This document shows, piece by piece, positions 27,943 to 36,131 of a DNA stretch of 64,000 nucleotides. The first letter of the stretch is position 1. Each line of letters opens with the position of its first letter. This DNA is from Kosakonia sp. BYX6 (lineage in GTDB: Bacteria > Pseudomonadota > Gammaproteobacteria > Enterobacterales > Enterobacteriaceae), in NCBI RefSeq assembly GCF_038449125.1, contig NZ_CP151800.1, positions 4,002,406-4,066,405 on the forward strand, read 5' to 3'. Under the pieces are notes generated by a model. It made no database searches. It was not told the DNA's origin and worked only from the letters and a program-made list of their open reading frames with translations. Both the position numbers and the translations under genes were made by a program.

Positions 27943-29029
27943 AATGCAGCAGGCTGACCAGATGGATTTGCAGGCCGGAGAAGAAGCGGGCAAACACACC
28001 TTCGCTGTTATAAAGCTGCACCGTGGCGCGCGCACCGGTGGGCAACGCTTTTGGCAGCGGCTCGTCGAGCGCGACGTGAATACGCATACGCTGCGCGTCA
28101 CGCACCCAGCGATTAGACGTTTCCGGTTCAGATAACTCGCCGTTTACCGCTTCCTGACCGGCCAAAATCCCCGCGTCGCTGCTGGTCACATGCGCCCGGA
28201 ATACATGCCCAGGAAACGCATCAAACACGACTGCCGCATCAGTTCCGGCATGCGTATGACGCAGGCTCTTTTCACGAAAATCCGCCACGATATCGGTTTT
28301 CTCATGCACCAGCGCCAGCGACGCGCTGCCCGCCGTCGCGTAAAAACCGGGGCTTAATTGCAGGTTGCTGACCGTGCCATCCACTTCCGCACGCACCTGC
28401 GTCCAGCCGAGGTTAAGTTGCGCCTGCTGCAAAGTATTGCGGTATTTTTGCAGCGTCACGTTGCGGGCATCATTGCGCTCGCCGCGCTGAATGCGTAGTT
28501 CATCAATGCTGGCGTTGAGGTTGTTAACCGATTGCACACTGCCCTGCCAGGTGGTGCGCACGTTATCGAGATCGGACTGCGAGACATTGTGCAGCGTGCC
28601 CAGGCGCTGGTAGCGCTCAAACGTGACGCGATTGTTTTGCGCGGTAAGCTGCGCCGTTTTGAGGCTCGCTTGCGCGGCAATAATTTGCGCGTCCAGCTGT
28701 TGGTTGGTCAGACGCGCCTGCTCCAGCGCAATTTCCGCGGCTTCGACCTGGTTGCTAAACGGCGTAGGATCCAATTCAAACAGTAAATCGCCCTTTTTCA
28801 CGCGGCTGTTGTTCTGCACATGAACCTGGGAAACATAGCCGGAAACGCGCGCGGAAACGGGCGTCACGACGCGCATGACGGTGGAATCTGGCGTCAGCGG
28901 GATCCAGATATCCGCCACGATAAAATAGACAAACATCAGCAGGAAAGAGGCAATACTGACCCTTACCCAGCGGGCAAACTTTTGTTCAGGCGTCATCATT
29001 TTCTTATTCGGTTTTATTATCTTCTTCAC
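27932..29029 (-). CDS. HlyD/EmrA-family membrane fusion protein
   Basis: 365 residues. One N-terminal membrane helix (about 27-47) follows a basic leader. A lipoyl half-motif (RVSGYVSQVHVQNNSRVKKG), a long coiled-coil hairpin (about 95-195) and the second lipoyl half with beta-barrel (EVDGTVSNLQLSPG) make the usual order. It bridges the DUF2955 protein to an outer-membrane channel, which is not encoded nearby and may be TolC. The start overlaps the MarR gene by 26 bases; inner ATGs at 28999 and 28996 are alternatives. Confidence 0.88.
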   Translation of the reverse strand: MKKIIKPNKKMMTPEQKFARWVRVSIASFLLMFVYFIVADIWIPLTPDSTVMRVVTPVSARVSGYVSQVHVQNNSRVKKGDLLFELDPTPFSNQVEAAEIALEQARLTNQQLDAQIIAAQASLKTAQLTAQNNRVTFERYQRLGTLHNVSQSDLDNVRTTWQGSVQSVNNLNASIDELRIQRGERNDARNVTLQKYRNTLQQAQLNLGWTQVRAEVDGTVSNLQLSPGFYATAGSASLALVHEKTDIVADFREKSLRHTHAGTDAAVVFDAFPGHVFRAHVTSSDAGILAGQEAVNGELSEPETSNRWVRDAQRMRIHVALDEPLPKALPTGARATVQLYNSEGVFARFFSGLQIHLVSLLHYVY

Positions 29030-29471
29030 GCATCACGCGCAAATTACAGGCGATTTGGTTCAGGGTGGCGCTAAAAACGTGCAGATCCGTCGCCGGAATA
29101 TTCTCTGAAGCCCGCACCTGGCAGGCTTCGATCACTTGCGTGATTTTCTCCAGCAGACGTTTTCCGTCTTCGGTTAACGCCAGCAGGCGAATGCGTTTGT
29201 CATACGGCGATGTCGTACGCGCGATCAGCCCCTGGATTTCCAGCTGTGTGAGGGTACGCATCAGCGGCGGTAGCTCGATTCCCTGCACTTCCGCCAGCTC
29301 GCTGACCGAGACGTTATCCCCCAACTGACGTAACTGCATCAGCACTGTCCAGCTCGACTGGGTGACCCCCGTGTCGCCCAAGGCTCTGTCAATAGTGGCG
29401 CGCCACTGACGCACAACCATTGCCATGCGCATACCCAGCGGCCGACGGGAAAACAACGCATCTTCGCTCAT
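29004..29471 (-). CDS. MarR/SlyA-family transcriptional regulator
   Basis: 155 residues from ATG 29471, behind GGGGGAG; the frame opens 15 bases earlier. The winged helix is in the middle (VSVSELAEVQGIELPPLMRT, wing TSPYDKRIRLLAL). It is first in the operon MarR-HlyD-DUF2955 with overlapping ends, so it most likely represses its own pump and lets go when it binds the exported compound. Confidence 0.88.
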   Translation of the reverse strand: MSEDALFSRRPLGMRMAMVVRQWRATIDRALGDTGVTQSSWTVLMQLRQLGDNVSVSELAEVQGIELPPLMRTLTQLEIQGLIARTTSPYDKRIRLLALTEDGKRLLEKITQVIEACQVRASENIPATDLHVFSATLNQIACNLRVMREEDNKTE

Positions 29472-29574
29472 GGAAACTCCCCCCATTTCACAGGGGGAGT
29501 AAAGTAAAGGTTATCAAGGTAAGTATCAAGAAACGGGAGGGCAAAGAGCATAGATTGCGAAAGGAGCGCGGCTC

Positions 29575-29991
29575 TCAATCAAAAAATTCCATCCCTTTGT
29601 AGGGCTTCTCCCGGCAGGCCGCCAGGCGTTGCGCGAGGTTGCCGACATGGGCTTCCAGCTTGTGCCCGTCCGGGTCGAGGAAATAAAACGACGCGCCTTC
29701 GCTTTTATTCTCTTTCCAGGTGACAACGCCCGCCCGCTGCAAACACGCGACAAACGCGGCGAAATCGCTCTCATCAACGCTAAACGCGTAATGAGTGTAG
29801 TCGCTGTGCTGAGGGGGAACATACTGGCGCTGGGCATCGACGGATAAGCAGATCCACACATCACCGCAGGTGAGGTACGCGCCGTTATCCCAGCGCGCAT
29901 GCATCTTCAGGCCGAGCAGTTGGCGGTAGAAATCAATGCTGCGGTTCAGGTCGCTGACGGCCAGTGTGAGGTGGTTCAGGTTACTCAACAT
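29575..29991 (-). CDS. fosA: FosA-type fosfomycin glutathione transferase
   Basis: 138 residues. FosA opens the epoxide of fosfomycin with glutathione, using Mn2+ and K+. The metal ligands His7, His67 and Glu113 are in place ([23 protein letters not shown]), as are the fosfomycin-contact segments [13 protein letters not shown] and [11 protein letters not shown]. It stands alone with no mobile element near, which is the usual setting of chromosomal fosA in Klebsiella, Enterobacter and relatives. Intrinsic fosfomycin tolerance is the likely outcome if it is expressed. Confidence 0.95.
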   Translation of the reverse strand: MLSNLNHLTLAVSDLNRSIDFYRQLLGLKMHARWDNGAYLTCGDVWICLSVDAQRQYVPPQHSDYTHYAFSVDESDFAAFVACLQRAGVVTWKENKSEGASFYFLDPDGHKLEAHVGNLAQRLAACREKPYKGMEFFD

Positions 29992-30006
29992 AACGTTGTT
30001 TCCTCA

Positions 30007-30348
30007 TTAAATGTTAAATGCTGGCGCCATTCTTTCCTGCTCACTGCGTGAAATATTCAATGACTCCGCTAACTTACGCCACTGACTGACACTGGCGAAA
30101 ACGTCGCTTTTTATGCTCTGCGCTTCAGAGAAGCTAAGTTGGAAGAAATCAATAACTGACATTGCCAGGTCGTAATCCAGGCTGTTGTCTACATCACTAA
30201 TATTCAGGTGCAAACCCTGAGCATCAGGAACGGGGTTGATATCGTAAGCAGGCGATAACACCCAACCGCCATCCTGATAAATAAAACCGTGGTTTCGTAG
30301 ATGATCATCATTATTCGAAACGGCAATATTGAAAACAATTCGTCGCCA
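30007..30348 (-). pseudogene. hipA remnant, C-terminal part only
   Basis: The frame encodes 113 residues of a HipA-type serine/threonine kinase, reading WRRIVFNIAVSNNDDHLRNH and then SPAYDINPVP. It begins directly after the hipB stop codon with no start of its own. About the first two thirds of a normal HipA (about 440 residues) are missing, including the ATP-binding N-lobe and most of the kinase core. An ATG in the overlapping TAATG (30347-30349 region) opens a different frame that stops after 12 codons. A deletion that fused the hipB end to the hipA tail explains this. Confidence 0.82.
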
Positions 30349-30666
30349 TTATCGCGTTTCTCCTTTCTTCCTTAAAAGTTCAATATCCTGCAACTTGCGT
30401 CCCAGCTCGTCGTCCCTGGCCACTTTCAGGAAATCATCCACCAGTCCCAACACGCCGAGCACAGCAACATAATGTCCGAGCGAAACCCGTGGATCGCCCT
30501 GTTCGATTTTTCGTATGGTGATGCGACTTAGCCCCGTCCGTTCCGAAAGCATCGTTTGAGTGAGTTTTCTGCGCTTACGGGCAAGTTTGATATTTTCACC
30601 CAGCTGCCCAAGAACCTTTTGATTGCGGGGAAAGACGACGGCACTGCGTTTTTCTGCGTTCGACAT
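30349..30666 (-). CDS. HipB-like antitoxin / XRE-family repressor
   Basis: 105 residues from ATG 30666; the open frame further up is operator DNA. The helix-turn-helix (about 24-78) reads ENIKLARKRRKLTQTMLSER, then GLSRITIRKIEQGDPRVS. In complete modules this protein holds HipA and represses the operon. Here HipA is broken, so only the repressor role can remain. Two large inverted repeats lie in its promoter. Confidence 0.85.
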   Translation of the reverse strand: MSNAEKRSAVVFPRNQKVLGQLGENIKLARKRRKLTQTMLSERTGLSRITIRKIEQGDPRVSLGHYVAVLGVLGLVDDFLKVARDDELGRKLQDIELLRKKGETR

Positions 30667-30713
30667 GGACACTATAGTTACCAAAAAGGTCATAATTGGT
30701 AAGTATAGTGTCC
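30667..30713. promoter_or_regulatory. Inverted repeat operator at the hipB start
   Basis: GGACACTATAGTTACC at 30667-30682 faces GGTAAGTATAGTGTCC at 30698-30713, matching in 15 of 16 bases. It abuts the hipB start codon and is the obvious HipB operator. Confidence 0.75.
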
Positions 30714-30742
30714 ATTTACAGAAGGGTAAAGTATAAAAATCG

Positions 30743-30788
30743 AACACTACAGTTTCCAAAATCTTCAAAAATGGAAACCACAGTGTCC
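30743..30788. promoter_or_regulatory. Second inverted repeat upstream of hipB
   Basis: AACACTACAGTTTCCA at 30743-30758 faces TGGAAACCACAGTGTCC at 30772-30788. The CACT.tAGT.TCC half-site pattern is the same as in the first repeat, so four related half sites span the promoter. The right end lies six bases from the stop codon of the DUF1176 gene. Confidence 0.65.
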
Positions 30789-30793
30789 AAAAA

Positions 30794-31843
30794 TTACTTC
30801 GCTTCTTTCACGTCGCTGACCAGCTCGGGCAGATCCCAGGTGCCGCCGGCGCGGATGTAGCGGCACATGCCGGTGGTGGATTCGCTGCTCTTACGGAAGG
30901 TTTCGCCGTCCCACACCCACTCAGCCGACGCCCAGCAGTCGCCAATGCCTCGGCCGCGCTGACCCAGCGAAATAACGCCGTCGGTATAGTCGGAAGCTGA
31001 ACTGGTGATCAATTGCGGAGTGCCTTTTAGGGCGTTGTCGATAACCCAATAGCCATAACCTTCGTTATAGGCTGCGCGCCAGCAGAGGGTGGAAATTAGC
31101 GCATGTTGGCTATCAAGCGGCGTCAGAGTGATGTCGTTGTCGTCCTCATTCATGGATTCTTGCGGCGACACGAGCCGGTCGCATTCATTACCGTTGGTGA
31201 GCGTCGCCAGCAGGCGCGGCGTGATGGCTTTCACTTCTTGCTCGGTCAGCGTGCGGTCTTCGCCGCCTTTTACCGACGCGGCCTGAATCACCGGCGCGGC
31301 AATCGCGGCGGTAGCGGTGGTTTCCGCTTTATCGCCCTTCTTGCTCAGCGCGCCTGGCGTGCCGACGCGACCCTGCACATCGTCAAACTTCAGCAGCACG
31401 GCATACGCGCCATCGCCGGAGAGTAAAAAGGGTTTCGCGCCGCCTTTAAATTCAACTTTGCCACTGCCTTTAACCGCATCAATCATGCTTTTCGCCTGCG
31501 CGTCCGACAAACGCCAGGTGTCGGTATCTTCCGTGGCGAGTTCGCCCTGGGATTGATCGTCAACCCACAGCGTCAGCGTTGTTTGCGGCGCGGTATCGTC
31601 GCTGTCCATTTCCGCCAGCACCACGTCGACGGTTATCGGTGTGTCCGGCCCGGCTTTACGGGTGACGAGCACCGAACCGCTGGCTTCTTCTTCCGCGCTG
31701 TAACCCGCCGCGCGGCAGGTCAGGGTGTTGTCGCACACCACCTCCCAATCTTTATGATCGAACGAGACGCTATTTTGTTCTGCCAGCGCGGACGCGCTCA
31801 ACGTCGCTGCCATCACCAGCGCCGCTTTGATACTGCTGTTCAT
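30794..31843 (-). CDS. DUF1176 periplasmic protein
   Basis: 349 residues with a signal peptide (cut after SASALA). The DUF1176 fold is recognised by FDHKDWEVVCDNTLTCRAAG near the start and GDCWASAEWVWDGETFR near the end, with several cysteines likely paired. The middle (about 175-200) is Ala/Thr-rich and probably a linker between two domains. Function is unknown. It forms a single unit between hipB and the clpP-like gene. Confidence 0.85.
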   Translation of the reverse strand: MNSSIKAALVMAATLSASALAEQNSVSFDHKDWEVVCDNTLTCRAAGYSAEEEASGSVLVTRKAGPDTPITVDVVLAEMDSDDTAPQTTLTLWVDDQSQGELATEDTDTWRLSDAQAKSMIDAVKGSGKVEFKGGAKPFLLSGDGAYAVLLKFDDVQGRVGTPGALSKKGDKAETTATAAIAAPVIQAASVKGGEDRTLTEQEVKAITPRLLATLTNGNECDRLVSPQESMNEDDNDITLTPLDSQHALISTLCWRAAYNEGYGYWVIDNALKGTPQLITSSASDYTDGVISLGQRGRGIGDCWASAEWVWDGETFRKSSESTTGMCRYIRAGGTWDLPELVSDVKEAK

Positions 31844-31968
31844 GCCATCACTCCGTAATGAGAAATGCGGACAGTGTGCAGAAATTATGGGGCGGGGAGA
31901 AGTCTAATGTGGGGGATAAGTGAGATGAGGCGAGAAAGATTTCTCGCCCCGGGGGAACGGCTAAGTCA

Positions 31969-32577
31969 TTATTCTACGTTCAGTTCCGCGTAGGATTTCA
32001 CCACGCGGGAAACGATGCCGTAATCGATGGCTTCTTTGGTGTTCATCCAGAAGTTGCGGTCGGTATCCTGCTTCACTTTCTCGACCGGCTGACCGGTCGC
32101 TTCAGCGATCATGCGGTTGACGCGCTCCAGCGTGCGGATGATCTCTTTGGCTTCAATTTCGATATCGCTCGCCTGACCACGCACGCCGCCGAGCGGTTGG
32201 TGGATCATAAAGCGGGTGTTTGGCAGCGAGTAACGGTGTTCTTTCTTCGCGGCGAGGAAAATGGTGATCCCAGCGCTGGCCACCCAGCCGGTGCCAATAA
32301 TATGCACTTCCGGGGTGATGAACTTAATCATGTCGTGAATAGTATCTGCCGCTTCGACATGGCCGCCCTGGCTGTTGAGATAAATTTTAATCGGCGCATC
32401 GCTAATCCCCTGCAACAGTAACAGTTGCGTAACGACTTTTTCGGTGAGCGCCTGGTTGATTTCACCGGAGATGATGATCGAACGCGCATCCAGCAGTTTT
32501 TGCTGCATTAGCTGTGTGGCGTTGCCCGCGTCTTTCTCTTTTTTATCGTCATCATCATTGCTGTTAATAAAGTGCAT
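31969..32577 (-). CDS. ClpP-family serine protease paralogue
   Basis: 202 residues of the ClpP fold. The triad is recognisable as Ser101 (GTGWVASAGITIF), His126 (FMIHQPLGG) and Asp171 (VKQDTDRNFW). The handle helix and C-terminal KEAIDYGIVSRV are typical. The N-terminus differs: in place of the ClpP axial-loop sequence there is an Asp/Lys-rich leader (NDDDDKKEKD). It is not next to clpX or tig, so it is a second copy in addition to the normal clpP expected elsewhere. Whether ClpX or ClpA can dock is unclear. Confidence 0.88.
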   Translation of the reverse strand: MHFINSNDDDDKKEKDAGNATQLMQQKLLDARSIIISGEINQALTEKVVTQLLLLQGISDAPIKIYLNSQGGHVEAADTIHDMIKFITPEVHIIGTGWVASAGITIFLAAKKEHRYSLPNTRFMIHQPLGGVRGQASDIEIEAKEIIRTLERVNRMIAEATGQPVEKVKQDTDRNFWMNTKEAIDYGIVSRVVKSYAELNVE

Positions 32578-32667
32578 GTGCTTTCTCCCTTCAGGTTATG
32601 GAGCTAAGCATAGCCCAACGCGGAGGGGGCGGAAATAACAAGATGTTATCTCCGCCTCTTCTGGTCA

Positions 32668-32832
32668 TTACCACAGTTCATCACGACGTATTCCCAAATC
32701 TTTTAACTGCTCATCGTTTAAGCCGCGTAACAGCCGGCGGGTTTTCCAGCGTTCATACAAGTGTTTCAGGTTACGCCAGAATAAAGTAAATCCGAAAAAC
32801 GGACGGTTGTGTCGGTTCTCATAAAAGCCCAT
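32668..32832 (-). CDS. yjiS: YjiS, DUF1127 small basic protein
   Basis: 54 residues, exactly the E. coli YjiS length, with GGAAAGGAG before the start. The C-terminal half is the DUF1127 helix pair, RWKTRRLLRGLNDEQLKDLG then IRRDELW. DUF1127 proteins of alpha-proteobacteria bind RNA or influence phosphate and carbon metabolism; the enterobacterial YjiS is not characterised. It lies divergent to yjiR, as a near neighbour does in E. coli. Confidence 0.88.
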   Translation of the reverse strand: MGFYENRHNRPFFGFTLFWRNLKHLYERWKTRRLLRGLNDEQLKDLGIRRDELW

Positions 32833-33005
32833 AACGCTCTCCTTTCCTGAAGAGCCCTATCTTCGCCGCGATCACCCTTAACAATACAGACTCAGAAAAT
32901 ACTTTTCTTTAACATACAGAACCCGTAGAACATCATCTGACTGGCGATTTAGACCTTAATCTGTACCGGTTTTCTTATCTGTATGGTGAATAACAAGGAT
33001 ACAGC

Positions 33006-34421
33006 ATGACACGCTATCAACATCTGGCCGGGCTTCTGGCGGAACGCATTCAAACAGGGTTGTACCTCGAAGGTGAAAAGCTGCCCTCCGTGCGCAGCCT
33101 GAGCCAGCAACACGGCGTGAGTATCAGCACCGTACAGCAGGCTTATCAAGTACTTGAAAATCAGCAACTTATTACCCCGCAGCCGCGCTCGGGTTATTTT
33201 GTCGCGCACCGCAAAGCGCCACCGCCCGTTCCGGCGATGTCGCGCCCGGTACAGCGCCCGGTCGAAGTGACGCAATGGGATGAAGTGCTAACGCTACTGG
33301 AAGCCCGCTCGGATAAAGAGATGGTGCTGTTCGGCGGCGGCGCGCCGGATATCACGCAAGCCACATTAAAACCGCTGTGGCGGGAAATGAGCCGCCTGGC
33401 GCAACACCAGGTTCTGGATGCATTGAATTACGACACGCTTAACGGGCGGCGCGAGTTGCGCGAGCAGATTGCCCGCCTGATGCTGGATGGCGGCATCGCG
33501 TTGACTGCCGATGAAATTGTTATCGCCAGCGGCTGCCACCCGGCGATGTCGCTCGCGATTCTGGCTGTTTGCCAGCCGGGCGATATTATCGCCGTGGAAT
33601 CGCCAAGCTATTACGGTACCATGCAGTTACTGCGCGGTTTGGATATCAAAGCCATTGAAATACCGACCGATTCCGAAACAGGGATCAGCCTCGAAGCGCT
33701 GGAACTGGCCCTTGAACAGTGGCCGATCAAAGGCGTGCTGCTGGTCCCCACTTGCAACAATCCGCTCGGTTTTATCATGTCGGAGACGCGCAAAAAGGCG
33801 GTGCTGGCGCTGGCACAGCGTCACGACATCGTGATTTTTGAAGATGATATTTACGGCGAGTTAGCGGCTGAATACCCACGCCCGAGCACCATCAAATCGT
33901 ATGACATTGATGGCCGCGTGCTGCTGTGCAGTTCGTTTACCAAAACGGTGGCGCCAGGCCTGCGGGTAGGATGGATTGCGCCGGGGCGCTATCTGGACAG
34001 GGTTATCCATAAAAAATACGCCGCGATTGGGACTAACGTCCCCAGCACGCAACTGGCGGTCGCCGCCTTTATTCGCGACGGCCATTATCACCGCCACGTG
34101 CGGCGCATGCGCCAGATTTATCAGAACCGGCTGGAAACCTACACCTGCTGGGTGCGCCAATATTTCCCGTGCGACATCTGCGTCACCCGCCCACAAGGGG
34201 GTTATTTACTGTGGGTCGAGTTGCCGGAAACCGTGGATATGGTCTGCGTCTCGCGCACGTTGGGCCGCCTGAAAATCCAGATTGCGCCAGGTTCGCTGTT
34301 CTCCGCCTCCGGCAAGTATCGCAACTGCCTGCGCCTGAACTGCGCCCTACCGCCCAACGATGAAAACCGGGAAGTGATCAAACAGTTGGGCGAGGCGATC
34401 GAAAGCGCGCTGGAGGCGTAG
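33006..34421 (+). CDS. yjiR: YjiR, MocR-type (GntR-aminotransferase) regulator
   Basis: 471 residues, close to the E. coli 470. The N-terminal GntR winged helix (about 1-70: GEKLPSVRSLSQQHGVSIST) is joined to a class I aminotransferase-like domain. The PLP lysine is in CSSFTKTVAPGLRVGW, and the Asp pairing with the pyridine nitrogen in IVIFEDDIYGEL. MocR proteins use PLP and an amino compound as effector to control genes nearby. Target and ligand of YjiR are unknown. Confidence 0.93.
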   Translation: MTRYQHLAGLLAERIQTGLYLEGEKLPSVRSLSQQHGVSISTVQQAYQVLENQQLITPQPRSGYFVAHRKAPPPVPAMSRPVQRPVEVTQWDEVLTLLEARSDKEMVLFGGGAPDITQATLKPLWREMSRLAQHQVLDALNYDTLNGRRELREQIARLMLDGGIALTADEIVIASGCHPAMSLAILAVCQPGDIIAVESPSYYGTMQLLRGLDIKAIEIPTDSETGISLEALELALEQWPIKGVLLVPTCNNPLGFIMSETRKKAVLALAQRHDIVIFEDDIYGELAAEYPRPSTIKSYDIDGRVLLCSSFTKTVAPGLRVGWIAPGRYLDRVIHKKYAAIGTNVPSTQLAVAAFIRDGHYHRHVRRMRQIYQNRLETYTCWVRQYFPCDICVTRPQGGYLLWVELPETVDMVCVSRTLGRLKIQIAPGSLFSASGKYRNCLRLNCALPPNDENREVIKQLGEAIESALEA

Positions 34422-34423
34422 CG

Positions 34424-35038
34424 TTACTGAATCGCCTCGTTCGTCAGGATTCGGCGCGCGCCGAGGTAGTGATCCTGCCAGTAATCGGCAAGGAAATTGC
34501 TGATACGGATATTCAACCCGGTGCGCGGCGCTTCGATAAAGGTATCGTCGCCTAAATAGACGCCGACGTGATCCGCCGGGCCGCGTGATTTGCTGCGAAA
34601 GAACACCAAATCGCCCCGGCGCAGGTTAGCAATATCAATCCGCTTCAACCCCTTATCACGGAACATCGCGTGCGTGGTACGCGGCAGCTTGCGGTTCAGC
34701 ACTTTGTTGTAGGCGTAATACACTAGGCCGCTACAATCGAAGCCTCTCTTCGGTGACACGCCGCCGCGAACATAGGGTTTTCCCAGTTGCTTCGTCAGGC
34801 GGTGCACCACCGTGTGGACTGACGCTTTCACGCGGGATTTAGCGTTTTTCGCCTGTTCGCGCTGCTTATCAATAAGCGCGCTGGCAGCAGACGGTTTTAA
34901 CGCCTGCGAGTCGGTTGGTTTTGTTTGCGCACACCCGGAAGCGAGCACAATCATCAGAATAAGAAAAAAAGGCCCCAAAAACCCTCGGAGCGGACTCCGA
35001 TTGGGGGCGACGATGGATGACAAAAGAACAAATTTCAC
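34424..35038 (-). CDS. NlpC/P60-family lipoprotein, cell-wall hydrolase
   Basis: 204 residues. A long signal sequence ends in the lipobox LASGC (lipidated Cys36). The NlpC/P60 domain covers about 75-200, with nucleophile Cys102 (RGFDCSGLVYYAY) and His157 (ADHVGVYLG). The third polar residue, usually His in Spr/NlpC, reads Glu169 (FIEAPRTG), a notable change. Such enzymes cut peptide stems or crosslinks of peptidoglycan from the outer membrane. It lies behind the sigma-factor gene in the same direction, but a terminator separates them. Confidence 0.86.
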   Translation of the reverse strand: MKFVLLSSIVAPNRSPLRGFLGPFFLILMIVLASGCAQTKPTDSQALKPSAASALIDKQREQAKNAKSRVKASVHTVVHRLTKQLGKPYVRGGVSPKRGFDCSGLVYYAYNKVLNRKLPRTTHAMFRDKGLKRIDIANLRRGDLVFFRSKSRGPADHVGVYLGDDTFIEAPRTGLNIRISNFLADYWQDHYLGARRILTNEAIQ

Positions 35039-35059
35039 GAGGGTAACATCAATAAAATC

Positions 35060-35100
35060 AAAAAATTAAAATTAAGTACTCACGGTATAGCCATGAGCAC
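35060..35100 (-). terminator. Terminator after the FliA-like sigma gene
   Basis: Read on the minus strand: GTGCTCATGG, loop CTATA, CCGTGAGTAC (8 of 10 pairs), then TTAATTTTAATTTTTT. Confidence 0.78.
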
Positions 35101-35111
35101 CGAGAAAAATT

Positions 35112-35804
35112 TTATTCCGCGCAAAAACGCTGAACCTTCTGGGCAATCGCCTTGTTGAGCTGGCAAACACGCGCTTCCGAAACCCCGAGCACCAGCGCAA
35201 TCTCTTTCAAACTCATTTCATGCTGGTAATAAAGCGTCAGGATCATCTGCTCGCGTTTATCAAGGCGCGCAATGGCGCTTCGCAGCGTATAACTGCTTAG
35301 CAGTTCATCTTCCAGCGGGCGGCTGTAAAGCGCGCTGGTGTGAATATCGCTTTCCAGCAGGTTGTCGAGACTTTCCAGCGAGCTGGCAGAATCGAGCAGC
35401 AAATATTGCTGATACTCCTCTGGCGTCACCGAAAGGCGCTCACTCAGTTCCTCGAAACGCGGCACATAACCCAGTTCACGGGTCAGTTCGCGGATGGCGT
35501 CAGTGAGTTTGTGCGTTTGCTGGCGCAACCGACGCGGACGCCAATCTTGCTGGCGTAATTCGTCCAACACCGCCCCGCGAATTCGCTGAATCGCGTACCC
35601 GGCAAACTGCGCGTCCGGCGGGCCATATCGGCGCAAGGATGAAAGCAACCCCGTCAGGGCAATTTGCCGCATATCTTCTTTATCCATCACGCTACTGGTC
35701 TGCCAGCTAAACTGTTTGACCACTTTGTGTACCAGCGGCAGATAATCGCTGATATAACGCGCTTCATCGGCGGGTGTTAACGTTTTTGTGGCAATCAAGT
35801 TCAT
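35112..35804 (-). CDS. FliA/WhiG-family (sigma-28-like) orphan sigma factor
   Basis: 230 residues. Region 2 runs YLPLVHKVVKQ to FAGYAIQRIRGAVLDELRQQ. Region 3 follows (LTRELGYVPRFEELSERLSV), and region 4 ends with LTLYYQHEMSLKEIALVLG and SEARVCQLNKAI. This is the full FliA plan, but the sequence is clearly diverged from E. coli FliA, more like the lateral-flagella sigma factors. The main fliA should be elsewhere next to fliC/fliZ. No flagellar structural gene is within the window. A short FlgM-like gene lies 1.7 kb away on the other strand. Confidence 0.88.
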   Translation of the reverse strand: MNLIATKTLTPADEARYISDYLPLVHKVVKQFSWQTSSVMDKEDMRQIALTGLLSSLRRYGPPDAQFAGYAIQRIRGAVLDELRQQDWRPRRLRQQTHKLTDAIRELTRELGYVPRFEELSERLSVTPEEYQQYLLLDSASSLESLDNLLESDIHTSALYSRPLEDELLSSYTLRSAIARLDKREQMILTLYYQHEMSLKEIALVLGVSEARVCQLNKAIAQKVQRFCAE

Positions 35805-36131
35805 CGTTTACATTACGTATGAGGAATAGCGGATAAACAATTAATAAAAATATTCACCTACACTTAATTAACATTAAGTGAATTTAAGAAATCAGTATCA
35901 ACAGACAGAGCATCTTGCTGGCTTAAAACAATACACCACAACCGCTGTTTTTAATCCGCCGAAAAGCGCTTACTAATGAATTCTCATGTAATTTAAAACG
36001 CGTATTCCGTATTATTAATGGCTCGAAACGATGAACTGGCGTTAATTATTACATTAATTATCTTATTCGCATTTCGTCATTATTTTCCAGAGATGGAGCC
36101 AGCCCGGGTGAACATGGACCATTAACCCACT
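35805..36131. promoter_or_regulatory. AT-rich divergent region with an 8+8 palindrome, sigma gene / ToxR-like gene
   Basis: This 327-base spacer is much more AT-rich than its flanks. It contains CACTTAAT-TAAC-ATTAAGTG at 35861-35880, a perfect palindrome with eight-base arms, about 60 bases before the sigma start. The flanking TTCAC and GTGAATTT extend the symmetry loosely. It is the natural candidate operator for the winged-helix regulator encoded on the right. Confidence 0.6.

Noticed and set aside
27943-28101. N-terminal extension of the DUF2955 protein
   Set aside because: Overlaps the HlyD gene and is rich in Cys, Ser and Arg, unlike the membrane protein that follows.
30336-30349. ATG overlapping the hipB stop as a true hipA start
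   Set aside because: The TAATG arrangement is what intact hipBA operons often have, but this frame stops after 12 codons and is not the one that encodes the HipA tail.
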